Positions 11,319 to 22,499 of a DNA stretch of 64,000 bases are shown piece after piece. Position 1 is the stretch's first letter; the number at the start of each line of letters is the position of its first letter. The notes under the pieces were generated by a model. The model did not search any database and was not told where the DNA came from. It worked only from the letters and a program-made list of their open reading frames with translations. Origin of the DNA: Elephas maximus indicus (taxonomy: Eukaryota > Chordata > Mammalia > Proboscidea > Elephantidae); assembly GCF_024166365.1 (NCBI RefSeq), contig NC_064823.1:6752924-6816923 (forward strand), given 5' to 3'. Position numbers and translations under genes: made by a program.

Positions 11319-11491
11319 GGAAATCCTTGTGGTGTAGTGGTTAAGAGCTACCTATAGCTGCTAACCAAAAGGTCAGCAACTTGAATCCACCGCGTGCTCC
11401 TTGTAAACCATATGGGGAAGTTCTACTCTGACCTATGTAGGGTCTCTATGAGTCAGAATTGACCTGACGACAATGAGTTTGGTTTTGTTTT
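11319..11491 (+). mobile_element. AfroSINE, short class, with 11-bp TSD
   Basis: Complete copy from GGAAATCCTTGTGGTGTAGTGG through CTGCTAACCAAAAGG, CTTGAATCC and TATGAGTCAGAATTGACC to a GTTTGGTTTTG tail. TATATGTAGAA is repeated at 11308-11318 and 11492-11502. Confidence 0.95.
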
Positions 11492-11586
11492 TATATGTAG
11501 AAACCTTTGCACTGGATGTTTGAGGGCCCTAAAATTTAAAAATCTCTCAACTTTGCCCAAAATAAATTTATCTTCAGAGTTAAATT

Positions 11587-11819
11587 AAAACCCAAAACTA
11601 ACCCATTGCCATCAAGTTGATTTCTGACTCATAGCAGCCTGATAGGACAGAACAGAACTGCCACATGTGGTTCCCAAGGCTGACGGCACTGGGCGCTGGG
11701 TTTAATCTTTGCAGAAGCCTACTGCCACAGCTTTCTCCTAAGGAGCTGCTGGTGTGTTTGAACAATCAATTTTTCAGTTATTAGCTGAGAGCTTTAACCA
11801 CCTTGCCACCAGGGCTCCA
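11587..11819 (-). mobile_element. AfroSINE, long class
   Basis: Tail CCCAAAACTAACCCATTGCC at the left, body with the extra TTTGCAGAAGCCTACTGCC block at about 11714, and head TGCCACCAGGGCTCC at the right. Short near-matching flanks (AGTTAAATTA left, AACTAAATTA right) look like a decayed TSD. Confidence 0.9.
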
Positions 11820-12619
11820 GAACTAAATTATATATCATAACTGAAGCTATTACCAATATTATCCAATTCAGGTAAATAGTTGGAGACAGCGTGTGATTAC
11901 CTACATAAAATGTAATATAAAGGTGAAATAATATCCTGAACAAACCCTGGTCTGGGTGTCAATAGTCCCTTACAGGTCCTTTGATTTTACCGCAGTGTGG
12001 ACTTAGGGATATCTGTGGGTCTAAGTTACAATAAAGCAGCATCACTAATTGCCCATTTGAGCTCTAGCATTTTTTAAATCTATGAAACAGACTTGCTGCT
12101 TCAAAATGGAAAATGGAATCTATCATATAAATAAGTCTGTTATTTGATTATTAATTACTTATATTTAAAATTTTTAATTAACAAAGATGCAATGATGTAC
12201 CAAATTTTACCGATTTATCAACTTCAGAGATTTGGCAATTATGATGTTCGAAAACTAACTAGAAAATAAAAACAAAACAAAAATAAACCAGATGGGTATC
12301 GAAAGGATTACAAGTCAATGTTTATCAACTGAGGAGACATGATTAGGAGGCTGAAACAAGTAAAGTAAAGATCCCTTGACCAGTGTTTGGATCTAAGCCA
12401 TTTTTGGAACACAACTTCGTAATTGAAGGAGATGCTTGGTCTCCAGTAGAAACAGCCTAAAACACCATAAAACGTACACAATAAGTATTTCACCTTTTTT
12501 TTTTTCTCTGAAAGGGCCTATTGTTATTTACTTGAATAAAAGCACATTGGATAAAGGGAAATATTAAAATATTTTGAGAAGATGTTGATTATAATGGCAG
12601 AGTTGACAATACTCCTTGG
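11820..12619. other. No recognised feature
   Basis: AT-rich; nothing recognised on either strand. The region immediately before the ERV-L pol remnant shows no clear gag or 5' LTR. Confidence 0.4.
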
Positions 12620-13551
12620 GCGCTCAGGGTATCACCATGACTCATTGGTTAGAGTTGGAGCCTGTGTAAGCTGGGTAATCAATGAAATCCTGCCTAGGTG
12701 ACTTACAGTGGGATCACTGGGTCCACAGATATATTTCCTTTGTCCCTGAATGATTAATATCATAGATATACTTAGATATTGTTATAGCCACCACATTCAT
12801 CCTTGGCTGTGGGGTAGATGCTATCATAGTAGGGTAGGCTGAGTGGTGTCCTTGGAAATCAACACTATTAGTCTCCATGAGGATATTAAATCATAAACAC
12901 TTCACAGTATTTCTGGTAGGGATGTGCAACAGAAATTGAGGCTACCTTTAAAGACGTAAAGAATGCAGGGATAGTGACTCCTCTTATATTTCCATTTATT
13001 TTACTAGTCTGACCCCTGTCAAAACTAGAGTGGTCCAGAAGGATAATGGTAGACTATGGCAAACTCAACTAAGTAGTAGCCTAATTTGCAGCCCCCACGC
13101 TAGATGGAGTACTACCCTCACTAAAGCATATTGATATAGCCACCAGGTACATGTACGCAGCCATTGTTTTGGAAAATGCAATTCTTTTCTATTTCTGTCA
13201 GAAACAGTTTGCTTTAACTTGAAACAGACAATGGTATACTTTAATGGTTTTAAATCAGGGCTATGTTAACTCTCCCATTCTCTGTCATATGATTCAAAGA
13301 AGTGTGGAATGTGGACATCCTATAGAACATCATATCTGTCAATATCATGTGATCAGAATGGATGAGCAGAAATTGGTTACAGTTTTGGAGGGCTTGGTAA
13401 AACACTTACTTTAGGGTCAGAGAGCTAAGGCTTAGGATAATTTAGGCACCTGCCATAACAAAGTCTTTATGGCAGTTCAGTTGTTAAGGGCATTTTGGAA
13501 CTTTTCATCCAAAGTAAAAGAAAATGATTCCATCTTGGAACTTCCACTACA

Positions 13552-13726
13552 AATAAATCAAAACAAAACCAAACCCATTGCCTTTGAGTCCATTCCAACT
13601 CATAGCGACCCCATAAGGCATAATAGAACTGCCCCATAGAGTTTCCAAGGAGCGCCTGGTAGATTCGAACTGCCAACGTTTTGGTTAACAGCCATAGCAC
13701 TTAACCATTATGCCACCAGGGTTTTC
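13552..13726 (-). mobile_element. AfroSINE, short class, inside ERV-L pol
   Basis: Complete reverse copy with A-rich tail (AACAAAACCAAACCCATTGC) and head TGCCACCAGGGTTTTC. TCCACTACA flanks it at 13543-13551 and 13727-13735. It inserted after the provirus. Confidence 0.95.
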
Positions 13727-14366
13727 TCCACTACAGTTAAGGTATCGTAAATAGTGTTAAGCCTCTGTGGCTCCCAGGGAAAGCATATTCCACACTTTGG
13801 GATTCTGCTTCAGCCCACATGCCTAATGAAATGAAAGGTTGCAATCTTTAGATGGGACCCCAAGTAGGAAAAGGTTCTACAGCAGGTCCAGGTTGCAGTG
13901 CAAACAGCTCTTCAAACTTGGTTCATACAACTCAGCAGGTCCTACAGTATTAGAGATATTAAAGATACCATGAAGAGTCAACGGCAAGCCCCAGTGTGAG
14001 AATCACAATGCAGGCCCCAGTGTACTAGAGCAAGGGAATCCTATCTGCAGGGGAGAATTACATGACTTTTGAAAGATGGATTCTATTTTTCTACTGGGTC
14101 CTTTTAAACTCAGAGCATTTGATCATGGGACATGGATTTCTATGGTTCTGGGATTGTCCATTATGAGATGAGTTCTGTCACTCTACTAAACCATAAGTTT
14201 TAGTGGACACAGGAATAATCCATTGTAAAGTGAAAATTGAACATCCAAAACCGAGCATGTGCAAAATCAACTGGCCCAAGCAAATTATATTTACAAGAAA
14301 CCCAGACCCCCATGTAATTCATCACTGTCGCTGCAACACCCTTTCCTTGTCTATGATCGAATGAGG

Positions 14367-14830
14367 TATTATGGATTGAATTGTGTCCTCCAAAAAGATG
14401 TGTTGACATCCTAACTCCTGCACTGGTAAATATGACCTTGTTTGGAGTAATACGGTTTTTCTTTACAGATGTTATCAGTTAGGTTAAGGAAGTCACAGTG
14501 GAGTAGGTAGGGTTCTACCCTTAATTCGTTCTGTGTGGTTTCTATATGAGTGATGTCCTATAATAGGGAAGAAGAGACACAGAAAAAGAGTCACTCACAG
14601 GAGGAAGACAGATGCCATGTAACGATATGAGCTGATGTATCTATAAGCAGCAAAGGAATGCTTAGGATTGCTGACAGCCACCAGACACTAGGAGAGAGGG
14701 ATGCAACATGTTCCTTCTCTCAAAACTTCAAGAAGGAATCAATACAACAAACACCTTGATTTGGACCTCTAAAATTTAGTTCTTGAAGGCCACCCACTTT
14801 GTGGTATTTTTTTACTGCTGTCAACTGACT
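14367..14830 (+). mobile_element. MaLR (MLT1/MST-like) LTR inside ERV-L pol
   Basis: Starts TATTATGGATTGAATTGTGTCC and continues TATGACCTTGTTTGGAGTAA, AAGAAGAGACACAGAAAAAG, TTTGGACCTCTAAAATTTAG and CCACCCACTTTGTGGTATTT, ending about AACTGACTGAGA. ERV-L RNase H sequence resumes straight after it. It appears to be a solo LTR; I could not find a clear 5-bp duplication. Confidence 0.8.
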
Positions 14831-15888
14831 GAGAAGGAAAACGTCTCATCTTGGTTTACAGACGGGTCAGCTCATTTGTGGAAGCAAGATGAAAATAATG
14901 GACAGCTTTGCTAGTAGCCTCATTCGAGCTTGGCCTAGAAAGTCAGAGGCAATGAAAATATCTGCCAAATGGGCAGAGCTTCAGGCTGTACACCTGGTCA
15001 TTCACTTTGTATAGGAAAGGAAATGGCCCAAAGTTAGAATATATGCAGACTAATTTTCAGTGGCTGAAGTTTCACCTGAAGTGACCTGGAAAAGGAAAGA
15101 TTGGAAGATCATGGACAAAATGGTCTGGGGTAGAGACATGTGAATGAGCATATGGGAGTGGGTAAGAGTGTAAAAATATTTGTATTGGAAATCATCCACC
15201 ATGGCCATGGAAGAGGCAATGTACAACCAAGCAATGACTCAGTGAGTTGGAGCCAGTCAACCTTTCTAATCAGAGTTCCAGGGCTGGCATGATGGACATA
15301 TTTAAAAAAAGTAAAATAGCAATGCTTGGCCCCAATGGTATGGGCCCTTATTTACCAATACTGATTCAGCTATTGTGGCCCAAAATGCTCATCCTACCAA
15401 TAATGGAGAAAAATACTGAAACCCTGATATAGCATAATTCTTTGAGGAGACCCTTGCAACTTGGTGACAGATTGACACTTTAAGGTCCTTCTGCCCTGAA
15501 AGACCAGAACTTTTTTTTTTTTTTTTTTGTAGGAATAGATGCACATTCCAGATATGAATTTGCCTTTCCTGCCCTAGGTTGTCAGCCCGCATCATTATTA
15601 GAAGGATCGTGAACTGTTTGATCCACTTGCATGAGATCTCTCGTAAGACTGTCCGGAGGAGTCACTTTATAGTAAAGGACATATGGAATCAAGCTCATGA
15701 ACATGGGATTCCTGGTCTTATCGTATGTCAAACCAACCAGAAATTGCCGGTTTAAAAGAACACTGGAGTAGCCTGCTGAAGTTCCAGTTGATGTGTCCCC
15801 TCTTAAGTGATACATTGTAAGGATAGAGAGCCATGCTCCAGGATATACATTCTGAAGAAAGACCTTTTGTGATGCTTAGTCCCAAGAG

Positions 15889-16089
15889 GAAGTCCTGGAT
15901 GGTGCAGACGGTTAAAAAACTGAGCTGCTAATAAAAAGTGGGAGGTTGGAGTACACCCAGAAATGCCTTGGAAGAAAAGCCTGGTGATCTGCTTCTGAAA
16001 AATCAGAAATTGAAAACCCTGTGGAGCACAGTTGTACTCTGACATACATGGGGGCACCATGAGTTGTAATTGACTCAATACAACTGGTA
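15889..16089 (+). mobile_element. AfroSINE, long class (CTTCTGAAAAATCAG type)
   Basis: Head GGAAGTCCTGGATGGTGCAG, then GGAGTACACCCAGAAATGCC, CTGCTTCTGAAAAATCAG, CCCTGTGGAGCACAGTTG, and tail CATGAGTTGTAATTGACTC. It splits the ERV-L remnant between integrase-like and downstream pol parts. Confidence 0.9.
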
Positions 16090-16588
16090 TTCTCAATAGG
16101 AAGAATAGATAGCCTGTGTTTGAAGAAATGAAAATAGTACTAACCCTTCTTGTTATCAGTCTCGATAACTCCCTTGCGGTACTTCCAGCCCTCATAACTC
16201 TGGGCTTTTTACATGAGAGGGCTTGGTTTCCAAAGGAGGAACAGTTCTGCCTCAGACATAGCAAGAATCCTATTGAACTGTAAATCACAGCTATTGCTTG
16301 GGCCACTGCCTGAGCACTTTGGCTTTTTTATGTTTAGGGTCAGTTCTAACTGATTGTGATATCCAGGAGGAGGTCAAATTGCTGACAAACAATGGATCCA
16401 GGGAGGTGTATGTTTGCACCCATACAATCCAGTTAGATACTGCATAGCAGTCCCTATCCCCCAATTTTGATAGTAAATGTAAATGTGCAACTTAAGAAAC
16501 CCTGGACGGAAATGGCATGGTGGCCGGGTCTCAGGATTCAGTAGAGGTGCTGGTAGAGGGTAAGAAAAATCCAGAATGAATAGTAGAA

Positions 16589-16757
16589 AACCAAAAAAAA
16601 CAAACCTATTGCTATCAAATCCGTTCCAACTCATGGCAACCCTATAGAACAGAGTAAAACTGCTCCATGGGGTTTCCAAGGAGTGGCTGGTAGATTCAAA
16701 ATGTTGATCTTTTGGTTCTCAGCCTGAGCTTTTAACCACTGCACCACCAGGGCTCCA
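16589..16757 (-). mobile_element. AfroSINE, short class
   Basis: AACCAAAAAAAACAAACC tail, GGGGTTTCCAAGGAGTGGC body, and head GCACCACCAGGGCTCC. It separates the ERV-L pol end from the LTR-like sequence downstream. Confidence 0.93.
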
Positions 16758-17178
16758 TGGAGAGTAGAGTAGGGACAAAATGAATATAGGTTGTGCCCCT
16801 GAAAGGAAGGACTTGTTGCCCCATAGGCAGGAAGTGCTGTCAATAGAAAATCTTCAGCTATAGCCCCTTCAAGAATTGCCTCAGTTACTATAGCCTCTTT
16901 TCCCAAAGTCATGGCTTTAGGTGGTAGTCAATGTCCAATGAATGGTTAAGGTGGGGATAAAGATTAGCTCAATATGGAGCAACGCCCACATGCCATCTTA
17001 ACTTCCAGATCCCCATGTTATTGGCTAAAGTTGTTGAGTCTTTATCTTGACTTCTCTTGCTCTATCTTGTTTTTTCTACCTCTTCCAAGGGCCTTCCTTA
17101 ACAAATATCCTAAACACTAAATTTTTTCGGAATCTGCTTCCCATAAAACAGAACTTGACCCACAACACTTTTGCTTAA
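16758..17178 (+). mobile_element. Probable 3' end or LTR of the ERV-L element
   Basis: Blocks such as GGGGATAAAGATTAGCTCAA (16952), GGAGCAACGCCCACATGCCA (16976) and AAGGGCCTTCCTTAACAAAT (17087) look like the 3' portion of an ERV-L-class element, and it lies where the provirus should end. Whether this is LTR or internal sequence is unclear, because the matching 5' LTR is not visible upstream. Confidence 0.5.
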
Positions 17179-17199
17179 TGCGTTTTGAGGTTATATGAT

Positions 17200-17815
17200 T
17201 TGACCTGCACAATTGTGGGGTAAAGAATTTAGCTTTACCCAAATAAACAAATAAACAAAGGTCCTTAGTTCTGGAGAAATAACCCTTGGAGGGTCTTGAT
17301 CTGGAATTTCCAAGTCAAGCTTGAATATTTATGCTGCTAAGTACAGGCTTACCAGACCAGAAAATATTCACCTGGGAAGCCAATATCAACTAGCCTCAGG
17401 AGGTATGCTTTAGCCTATTAGCAGGATTGGACAATAAGGCTAGAGAGGGTGGGAAGGTGACATGCCATCTTTGGGATATGAAAGCTCCACACTGGGACCG
17501 TCCCAGACCTCAGCCACGCATCTCTTCCTTATGGCAATCCTGACTAGCATCTTTTTGCTATAATAAATAACAAGCCTGTAAGTATAGTACTCTTTGGGTT
17601 CGGTTCCATAGAATTATTGAACCGAAAAGAGAAGTGGGAGCCAGCAGGTGAGAGTATCATGTGGATTCCCAAACTTGAAGCTGGCATTTGCTTATTTGAC
17701 AGTCTACAGAACGGTGTCTTCTATCCTGTGAGATATGCCCTAGCTCTGTGTGGTCAGGACCAGAGACAGTGTAGGCAGCTGGAGTCAGAAATTATTGAGA
17801 AGTAGGAAGGTGGGG
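17200..17815 (+). mobile_element. LTR-like segment with R/U5-type end
   Basis: Near 17555-17650 the order TTTTGCTATAATAAATAAC, CTGTAAGTATAG, GGGTTCGGTTCCATAGAATT and ATTGAACCGAAAAGAG is typical of a retroviral polyadenylation and U5 region. A short open stretch (17617-17805) lies in it but has no recognisable product. It may be the true 3' LTR of the preceding element or a separate one. Confidence 0.5.
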
Positions 17816-17869
17816 ACTGGATCAATCTGCACATTTTGGGATTGGATTGGTGCTGATTCTTATCCATCG

Positions 17870-18310
17870 AACAACTGATTTGGCCTTGTAAATTTTACCA
17901 TTATTAAACAACCATTCTTTACTCTCCATGTCGATTTTACCTTAAGAAAATTCTGTTTTGCCTGAGATTCATTTTGCAACCTCTGCTTTATTTTTGTTTA
18001 CGTATGTTCATCCTTTTATATTTTTATCAATCTTCATTCTTTTGCTTTAGTTGTGTGTTTTGTAGGTAGCAGACATTTAGACCTTTTAAAAACCCAAATT
18101 AGTGGTGACCTTTTAATAGGGGAGCTGAAATCCTTTATGTTTGTGACTATAGCTTATAACAGTAATGTTTGGCATTATTGACTTGCTTATGTTTCCTTTT
18201 CTCCTACCTCTTGCTTTGTGGTTTATGTTTACTTTTTATTTATATTCTCCAATGATTTAAGAGGCATATATCACTCTTATATTTGGCAGTATTTAACTAA
18301 ACTTTTCAAA
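17870..18310 (-). mobile_element. Old L1 fragment (ORF2 endonuclease-side region)
   Basis: Antisense L1 words: TTTGCCTGAGATTCATTTTG, CAACCTCTGC, GTGTTTTGTAGGTAGCAGAC and CCAAATTAGTGGTGACC. The same region is better preserved at 34965-35200 in the 31.5-38 kb L1. Confidence 0.6.
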
Positions 18311-18959
18311 ACCTGGCAGAAAGAACTGGGGAAATAACTCCGGAACCGAAAGCATACGCACGCACCTTAGATCTCTTGTGAATTTTATTTTACACTTGCT
18401 CCTAAAAACTCATTATAGAAAATGAGTTTTTTCAAGAGGTCTTCCTTAGTAACATAACGCAATGAGTAATTTTGATACACAAGGACATTCTTGTATCCAA
18501 ATTTAATAATTTTAGAATTTTTTGCTTGCCTTTCTTACATGACAAACACTAAATTTAGTAAAATGTAGCCTGATGTTGAATGAAATTTAACTCAGTTTAT
18601 GAGTATTTATGCAGAATTTCTCTTGTAAACAAAAATAATTTCATTGAAATCAACCACAGTTTACTTAACAAAATATTTAGAAAATACTACGTATGTTTTC
18701 CCAGCAAACAAACTATTCGGAACCCAGAAATTTGATGTTTCTGCTAACCTTTTCATCAAAAGCTGTTTCAAAGATGATGTGAGAAGATTAGCAAATGATT
18801 AGCTTATAATTTCTATTTTAGTGTAATCAAAGAGTTCACATTTCTATATTGCATTTTTTTAATCTACCATTATTTTCTTACTCAGCCCAGCTGGTTTTGA
18901 CAGACAAAATAGTGCAATTTGGGAAGAAGTGGCAAGGGAAGTTTATAATGTAACTATGA
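18311..18959. other. No recognised feature
   Basis: AT-rich sequence without recognisable repeat or coding signal. Confidence 0.45.
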
Positions 18960-19170
18960 AACCAAAAACCAAACCCACTGCCGTCGAGTTGGTTATGACT
19001 CACAGTGACCCTACAGGACAGGGTAGAGCTGCTCCAGAGGGTTTCTAAGCTGTAATCTTTACAGAAGCAGACTGCCACATCCTTCTCCTGCTGAGCACTT
19101 GGTAGATTTGAACTCCCAACCTTTTGGTTAGCAGCCGAGGGCTTTTTAACCATTGTGCCATGAGGGCTCC
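18960..19170 (-). mobile_element. AfroSINE, long class
   Basis: Tail ACCAAAAACCAAACCCACTG, extra block AAGCTGTAATCTTTACAGAA with AGCAGACTGCCAC, and head TGCCATGAGGGCTCC. TTATAAT starts both flanks (18943 and 19171), and the next ten bases match with a few substitutions, giving a decayed TSD. Confidence 0.94.
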
Positions 19171-19357
19171 TTATAATCTAGCTACAGAAATAGAAAATTA
19201 CCTTTGGTGCCAAATACCAGTAGACTCTACAACATAAGAGTAAAATTAAAAGCCACAACTCTCAGCAGTGGCATGAAGCAACTAGATGTAGAGGAGCTTT
19301 TGAGCATTTTCTTTGGCTACATCATACTATACATTGCATTTACTTTTTCAGTGTATT

Positions 19358-21154
19358 GTTGTTGTTGTTAGGTGCCGTCGAGTCGGTTCCGACTCACAGT
19401 GACCCTATGCACAACAGAACGAAACACTGCCCGGTCCTGTGCCATCCTTACAATCGTTGTTATGCTTGAGATCATTGTTGCAGCCACTGTGTCAAGCCAC
19501 CTCATTGAGGGTCTTCCTCTTTTCCGCTGACCCTGTACTCTGCCAAGCATGGTGTCCTTCTCCAGGGACTGATCCCCCCTGACAACATGTCCAAAGTATG
19601 TAAGACGCAGTTTTGCTATCCTTGCCTCTAAGGAGCATTCTGGTCGTACTTCTTCCAAGTCAGATTCGTTCCTTCTTTTGGCAGTCCATGGTATACTCAG
19701 TATTCTTTGCCAACACCACAATTCAAAAGTGTCAACTCTTCTTTGGTCTTCCTTGTTCATTGTCCAGCTTTCACACGTATATGATGCAATTGAAAATACC
19801 ATGGCTTAGGTGAGGTGCACCTTAGTCTTCAGGGTGACATCTTTGCTCTTCAACACTTTGAAGAGGTCCTTTGCAGCGGATTTGCCCAATGCAATGCATC
19901 TTTTGATTTCTTAACTGCTGCTTCCATGGCTGTTGATGTGGATCCAAGGAAAATGAAATCCTTGACAACTTCAATCTTTTCTCTGTTTATCATGATGTTG
20001 CTAATTGGTCCAGTTGTGAGGATTTTTGTTTTCTTTGTGTTGAGGTGTAATCCATACTGAAGGCTGTGGCCTTTGATCTTCATTAGTAAGTGCTTCAAGT
20101 CCTCTTCACTTTCAGCAAGCAAGGTTGTGTCATCTGCATAACACAGGTTGTTATAATGAGTCTTCCTCCAATCCTGATGCCCCGTTCTTCTTCATATAGT
20201 CCAGCTTCTCGGATTATTTATTCAGCATACAGATTAAATAGGTATGGTGAAAGAATGCAACCCTGACCACACCTTTCCCGACTTTAAACCAATCAGCATC
20301 CCCTTGTTCTGTCCGAACAACTACTTTTTGATCTGTGTAAAGGTTCCTCATGAGCACACTTAAGTGTTCTGGAATTCCCATTCTTCGCAATGTTATCCAT
20401 AGTTTGTTATGATCCACATAGTTGAATGCCTTTGCATAGTCAATAAAACACAGGTAGACACCCTTCTGGTATTTTCTGCTTCCAGCCAGGATCTATCTGA
20501 CATCAGCAATGACATCCCTGGTTCCATGTCCTCTTCTGAAACTGGCCTGAATTTCTGGCAGTTCCCTGTCGATATACTGCTGCAGCCGTTTTTGAATGAT
20601 CTTCAGCAAAATTTTGCTTGAGTGTGATATTAATGATATTGTTCTATAATTTCCACATTTGGTTGGATCACCTTTCTTGGGAATAGGCATAAATATGGAT
20701 CTCTTCCAGTCAGCTGGCCAGGAAGCTGTCTTCCATATTTCTTGGCATAGATGAGTGAGCACCTCCAGCATTGCATCTGTTTGTTGAAACATCTCAATTG
20801 ATATTCCATCAATTCCTGGAGCCTTGTTTTTTGCCAGTGCCTTCAGAGCAGCTTGGACTTCTTCCTTCAGTACCATTGGTTCCTGATCATATGACACCTC
20901 TTGAAATGGTTGAATATCAACTAATTCTTTTTGGTATTCCTTCCACCTTGTTTTGATGCTTCCTGAGTCGTTTAATATTTTCCCCATGGAACCCTTCACT
21001 ATTACAACTCAAGGCTTGAATTTTTTCTTCTGTTCTTTCAGCTTGAGAAACGCCAAGTGTGCTCTTCTCTTTCAGTTTTCCATCTCCAGCTCTTTGCACT
21101 TGTCATTATAATACTTTACTTTGTCTTCTCGAAAAGGCCCTTTGAAATCTTCTG
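19358..21154 (-). mobile_element. RTE (BovB-type) LINE, 5'-truncated, exact 11-bp TSD
   Basis: TTCAGTGTATT occurs at 19347-19357 and 21155-21165, framing the element precisely. Its 3' end (left) is a short GTTGTTGTT tail next to GGTGCCGTCGAGTCGGTTCC. It runs back through the C-terminal domain, RT palm and RT fingers to the endonuclease-RT linker, where it is truncated; the endonuclease is absent. At about 1.8 kb it is the best preserved RTE copy in the window. Confidence 0.96.
19368..20999 (-). pseudogene. RTE reverse transcriptase and C-terminal domain, broken
   Basis: Read on minus, 20999-20493 encodes RT fingers with KNKAPGIDG, PIPKKGDPTKCGNYRTISL and a QASFRRGHGTRD block. The catalytic YADD is intact at 20140-20129 (LCYADDTTLLAES context), and 19802-19368 encodes the C-terminal domain (ILSIPWTAKR, LTYFGHV, RGRPSMRWLD). 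Lesions I can see are an in-frame TAG just after 20493, a one-base deletion near 20266, a TAA near 20217 and a one-base deletion near 19950. With the endonuclease missing as well, it cannot move itself. Stops and deletions were judged by comparison with the other RTE copies here. Confidence 0.9.
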
Positions 21155-21242
21155 TTCAGTGTATTACAGAATATGAAATATATTTCTGGCATTTTATTCC
21201 AGTTAATAGCTGGCATGTTCTGCTACTTCTGGCGTTATTATT

Positions 21243-21391
21243 CTCATTGCTGTCAAGTTGATTCCAGCTCACAGCAACCCTATAGGCCAAAGTAGAATTG
21301 CCCCATAGGGTTTCCAAGGAGCGGCTGGTGGATTTGAACTGCTGACCTTTTGGTTAGCAGGAGAGCTCTTTACAACTGAGCCCCAAGTCCC
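21243..21391 (-). mobile_element. AfroSINE, short class
   Basis: CAAGTTGATTCCAGCTCACAG, CCCCATAGGGTTTCCAAGGA, GACCTTTTGGTTAGCAG and a decayed head GAGCCCCAAGTCCC. The A-rich tail is short. Confidence 0.9.
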
Positions 21392-21476
21392 AGTATTATT
21401 ATAGTTATTATCATTTTAGCTTTTATTTCTTACCCAGAACATTACAATAATTATTTGATACACTCAAGTCTAAGTA

Positions 21477-21635
21477 TAATGAAGCCCTGGTGTCACAGTG
21501 GTTAAGAACTTGGCTGCTATCCAAAAGGTCGGTAGTTCAAATCCACTAGCTGCTCCTTGGAAACTCTATGGGGCAGTTCAGAATTAACTATATGGGAAAG
21601 GGTTTTTTGTTGTTGTTGTTGTTATTGTTGTTTTT
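21477..21635 (+). mobile_element. AfroSINE with internal deletion and (GTT)n tail
   Basis: Head AAGCCCTGGTGTCACAGTGG, CTGCTATCCAAAAGG and AGTTCAAATCC, then a jump from GGGGCAGTTC to GAATTAAC (the CTACTCTGTCC part is missing), ending in GTTGTTGTTGTTGTTATTGTTG. AGTCTAAGTA repeats at 21467-21476 and 21636-21645. Confidence 0.93.
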
Positions 21636-21959
21636 AGTCTAAGTAATAAGAAAGAGGTTACACATGAAAATATTTAACACAAAAATACTGGTTATTTTTT
21701 ATTACAATACTTTCTTAATTTGTAGTTAGTTATATCCTTTACTTCAGTTGACTTTTTTGAGGTGCATGTCATGTATAAATGTAGGGCTTTCTCGAGGTAC
21801 TGAATTAATCATCAGTCTAAAATTTACTACTGTATTTTCTTTGTACATATAAAATTATGATTCTACAGAGGGTAGAAAAAATAAATCTGTGCCATTAATA
21901 CTATCCGAATTATAGCATATACCAAAATGGAATTATTCTCAAACTCAGATGAAACTGAA

Positions 21960-22170
21960 GGATGTTGTTTTTGTTAGTTGTAATCAAGTCATTCTGGCTC
22001 ATAGCAGTTCCATGTGACAGAATAGAACTGCCCCATGGGGTTTTCTTGTCTGTAACCTTTAGGGAAAGAGATTGCCAGATGATTGTCCCTCAGAGCTGCT
22101 GAGTGAGTTTGAACAGATACCCTCTTGGTTAGCAGCTAAGTGCTTAACCATTTGCAATACCAGGGTTCCT
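21960..22170 (-). mobile_element. AfroSINE, long class, RTE-like tail
   Basis: Starts with GTTGTTTTTGTTAGTTG (RTE-type end), followed by CCCCATGGGGTTTTCTTG, CTGTAACCTTTAGGGAAAG and a decayed head near AATACCAGGGTTCC. Confidence 0.88.
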
Positions 22171-22202
22171 TAACTGAAAGATAGAAAGTTTAAATCATAG
22201 TC

Positions 22203-22438
22203 AACCAAAACCAAAACCAAAAATAAGTTGACCATGGAGTTGATTCCTGGCGAGAGATTTGTGGATCAGAACAGAACTGTGCTCCGTATCATTTTCAATG
22301 GTTGATGTTTTTTGTTGTTGTTGTTTTTCAGAAGTAGATCACCAGACTTTTCTTTCGAAGTGCCTCTGGGTAGATTCAAACCTCCAACTTTTCAGTTAGT
22401 AGCTGACCTGTTAATCATCTGCACCACTCAGGGAGTCC
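22203..22438 (-). mobile_element. AfroSINE, third structural class
   Basis: A tail of repeated AACCAAA units, then GATTCCTGGCGAG, TTCAATGGTTGATG, the class-specific AGAAGTAGATCACCAGAC and GTGCCTCTGGGTAGATTC, and head CACCACTCAGGGAGTCC. It carries an internal GTTGTTGTTGTTTTT run. Confidence 0.87.
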
Positions 22439-22499
22439 AAGTCGTAATTAATACTGCAAAAATGCTAATGGCTTATGAATTTATCAGTGACATCTTACA

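Larger units (their letters stand above)
12620..16588 (+). mobile_element. Decayed ERV-L-like provirus, pol region
   Basis: Nucleotide blocks follow the order of a class III (ERV-L) pol gene. An RT-like part lies at about 12840-13430, a connection and early RNase H part at 13760-14130, an RNase H part at 14850-15110 (words matching an FTDGSA-type start and an AELQAVH-type helix), an integrase-like part at 15540-15885, and downstream pol at 16090-16588. Every part carries stops and frameshifts, and no frame stays open. Insertions at 13552, 14367 and 15889 interrupt it. gag and env were not seen. It is a fossil with no coding capacity. Confidence 0.72.

Noticed and set aside
15803..16306. 167-codon minus-strand ORF
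   Set aside because: It runs antisense across the integrase-like ERV-L remnant and a SINE; it has no recognisable domain and crosses element borders.
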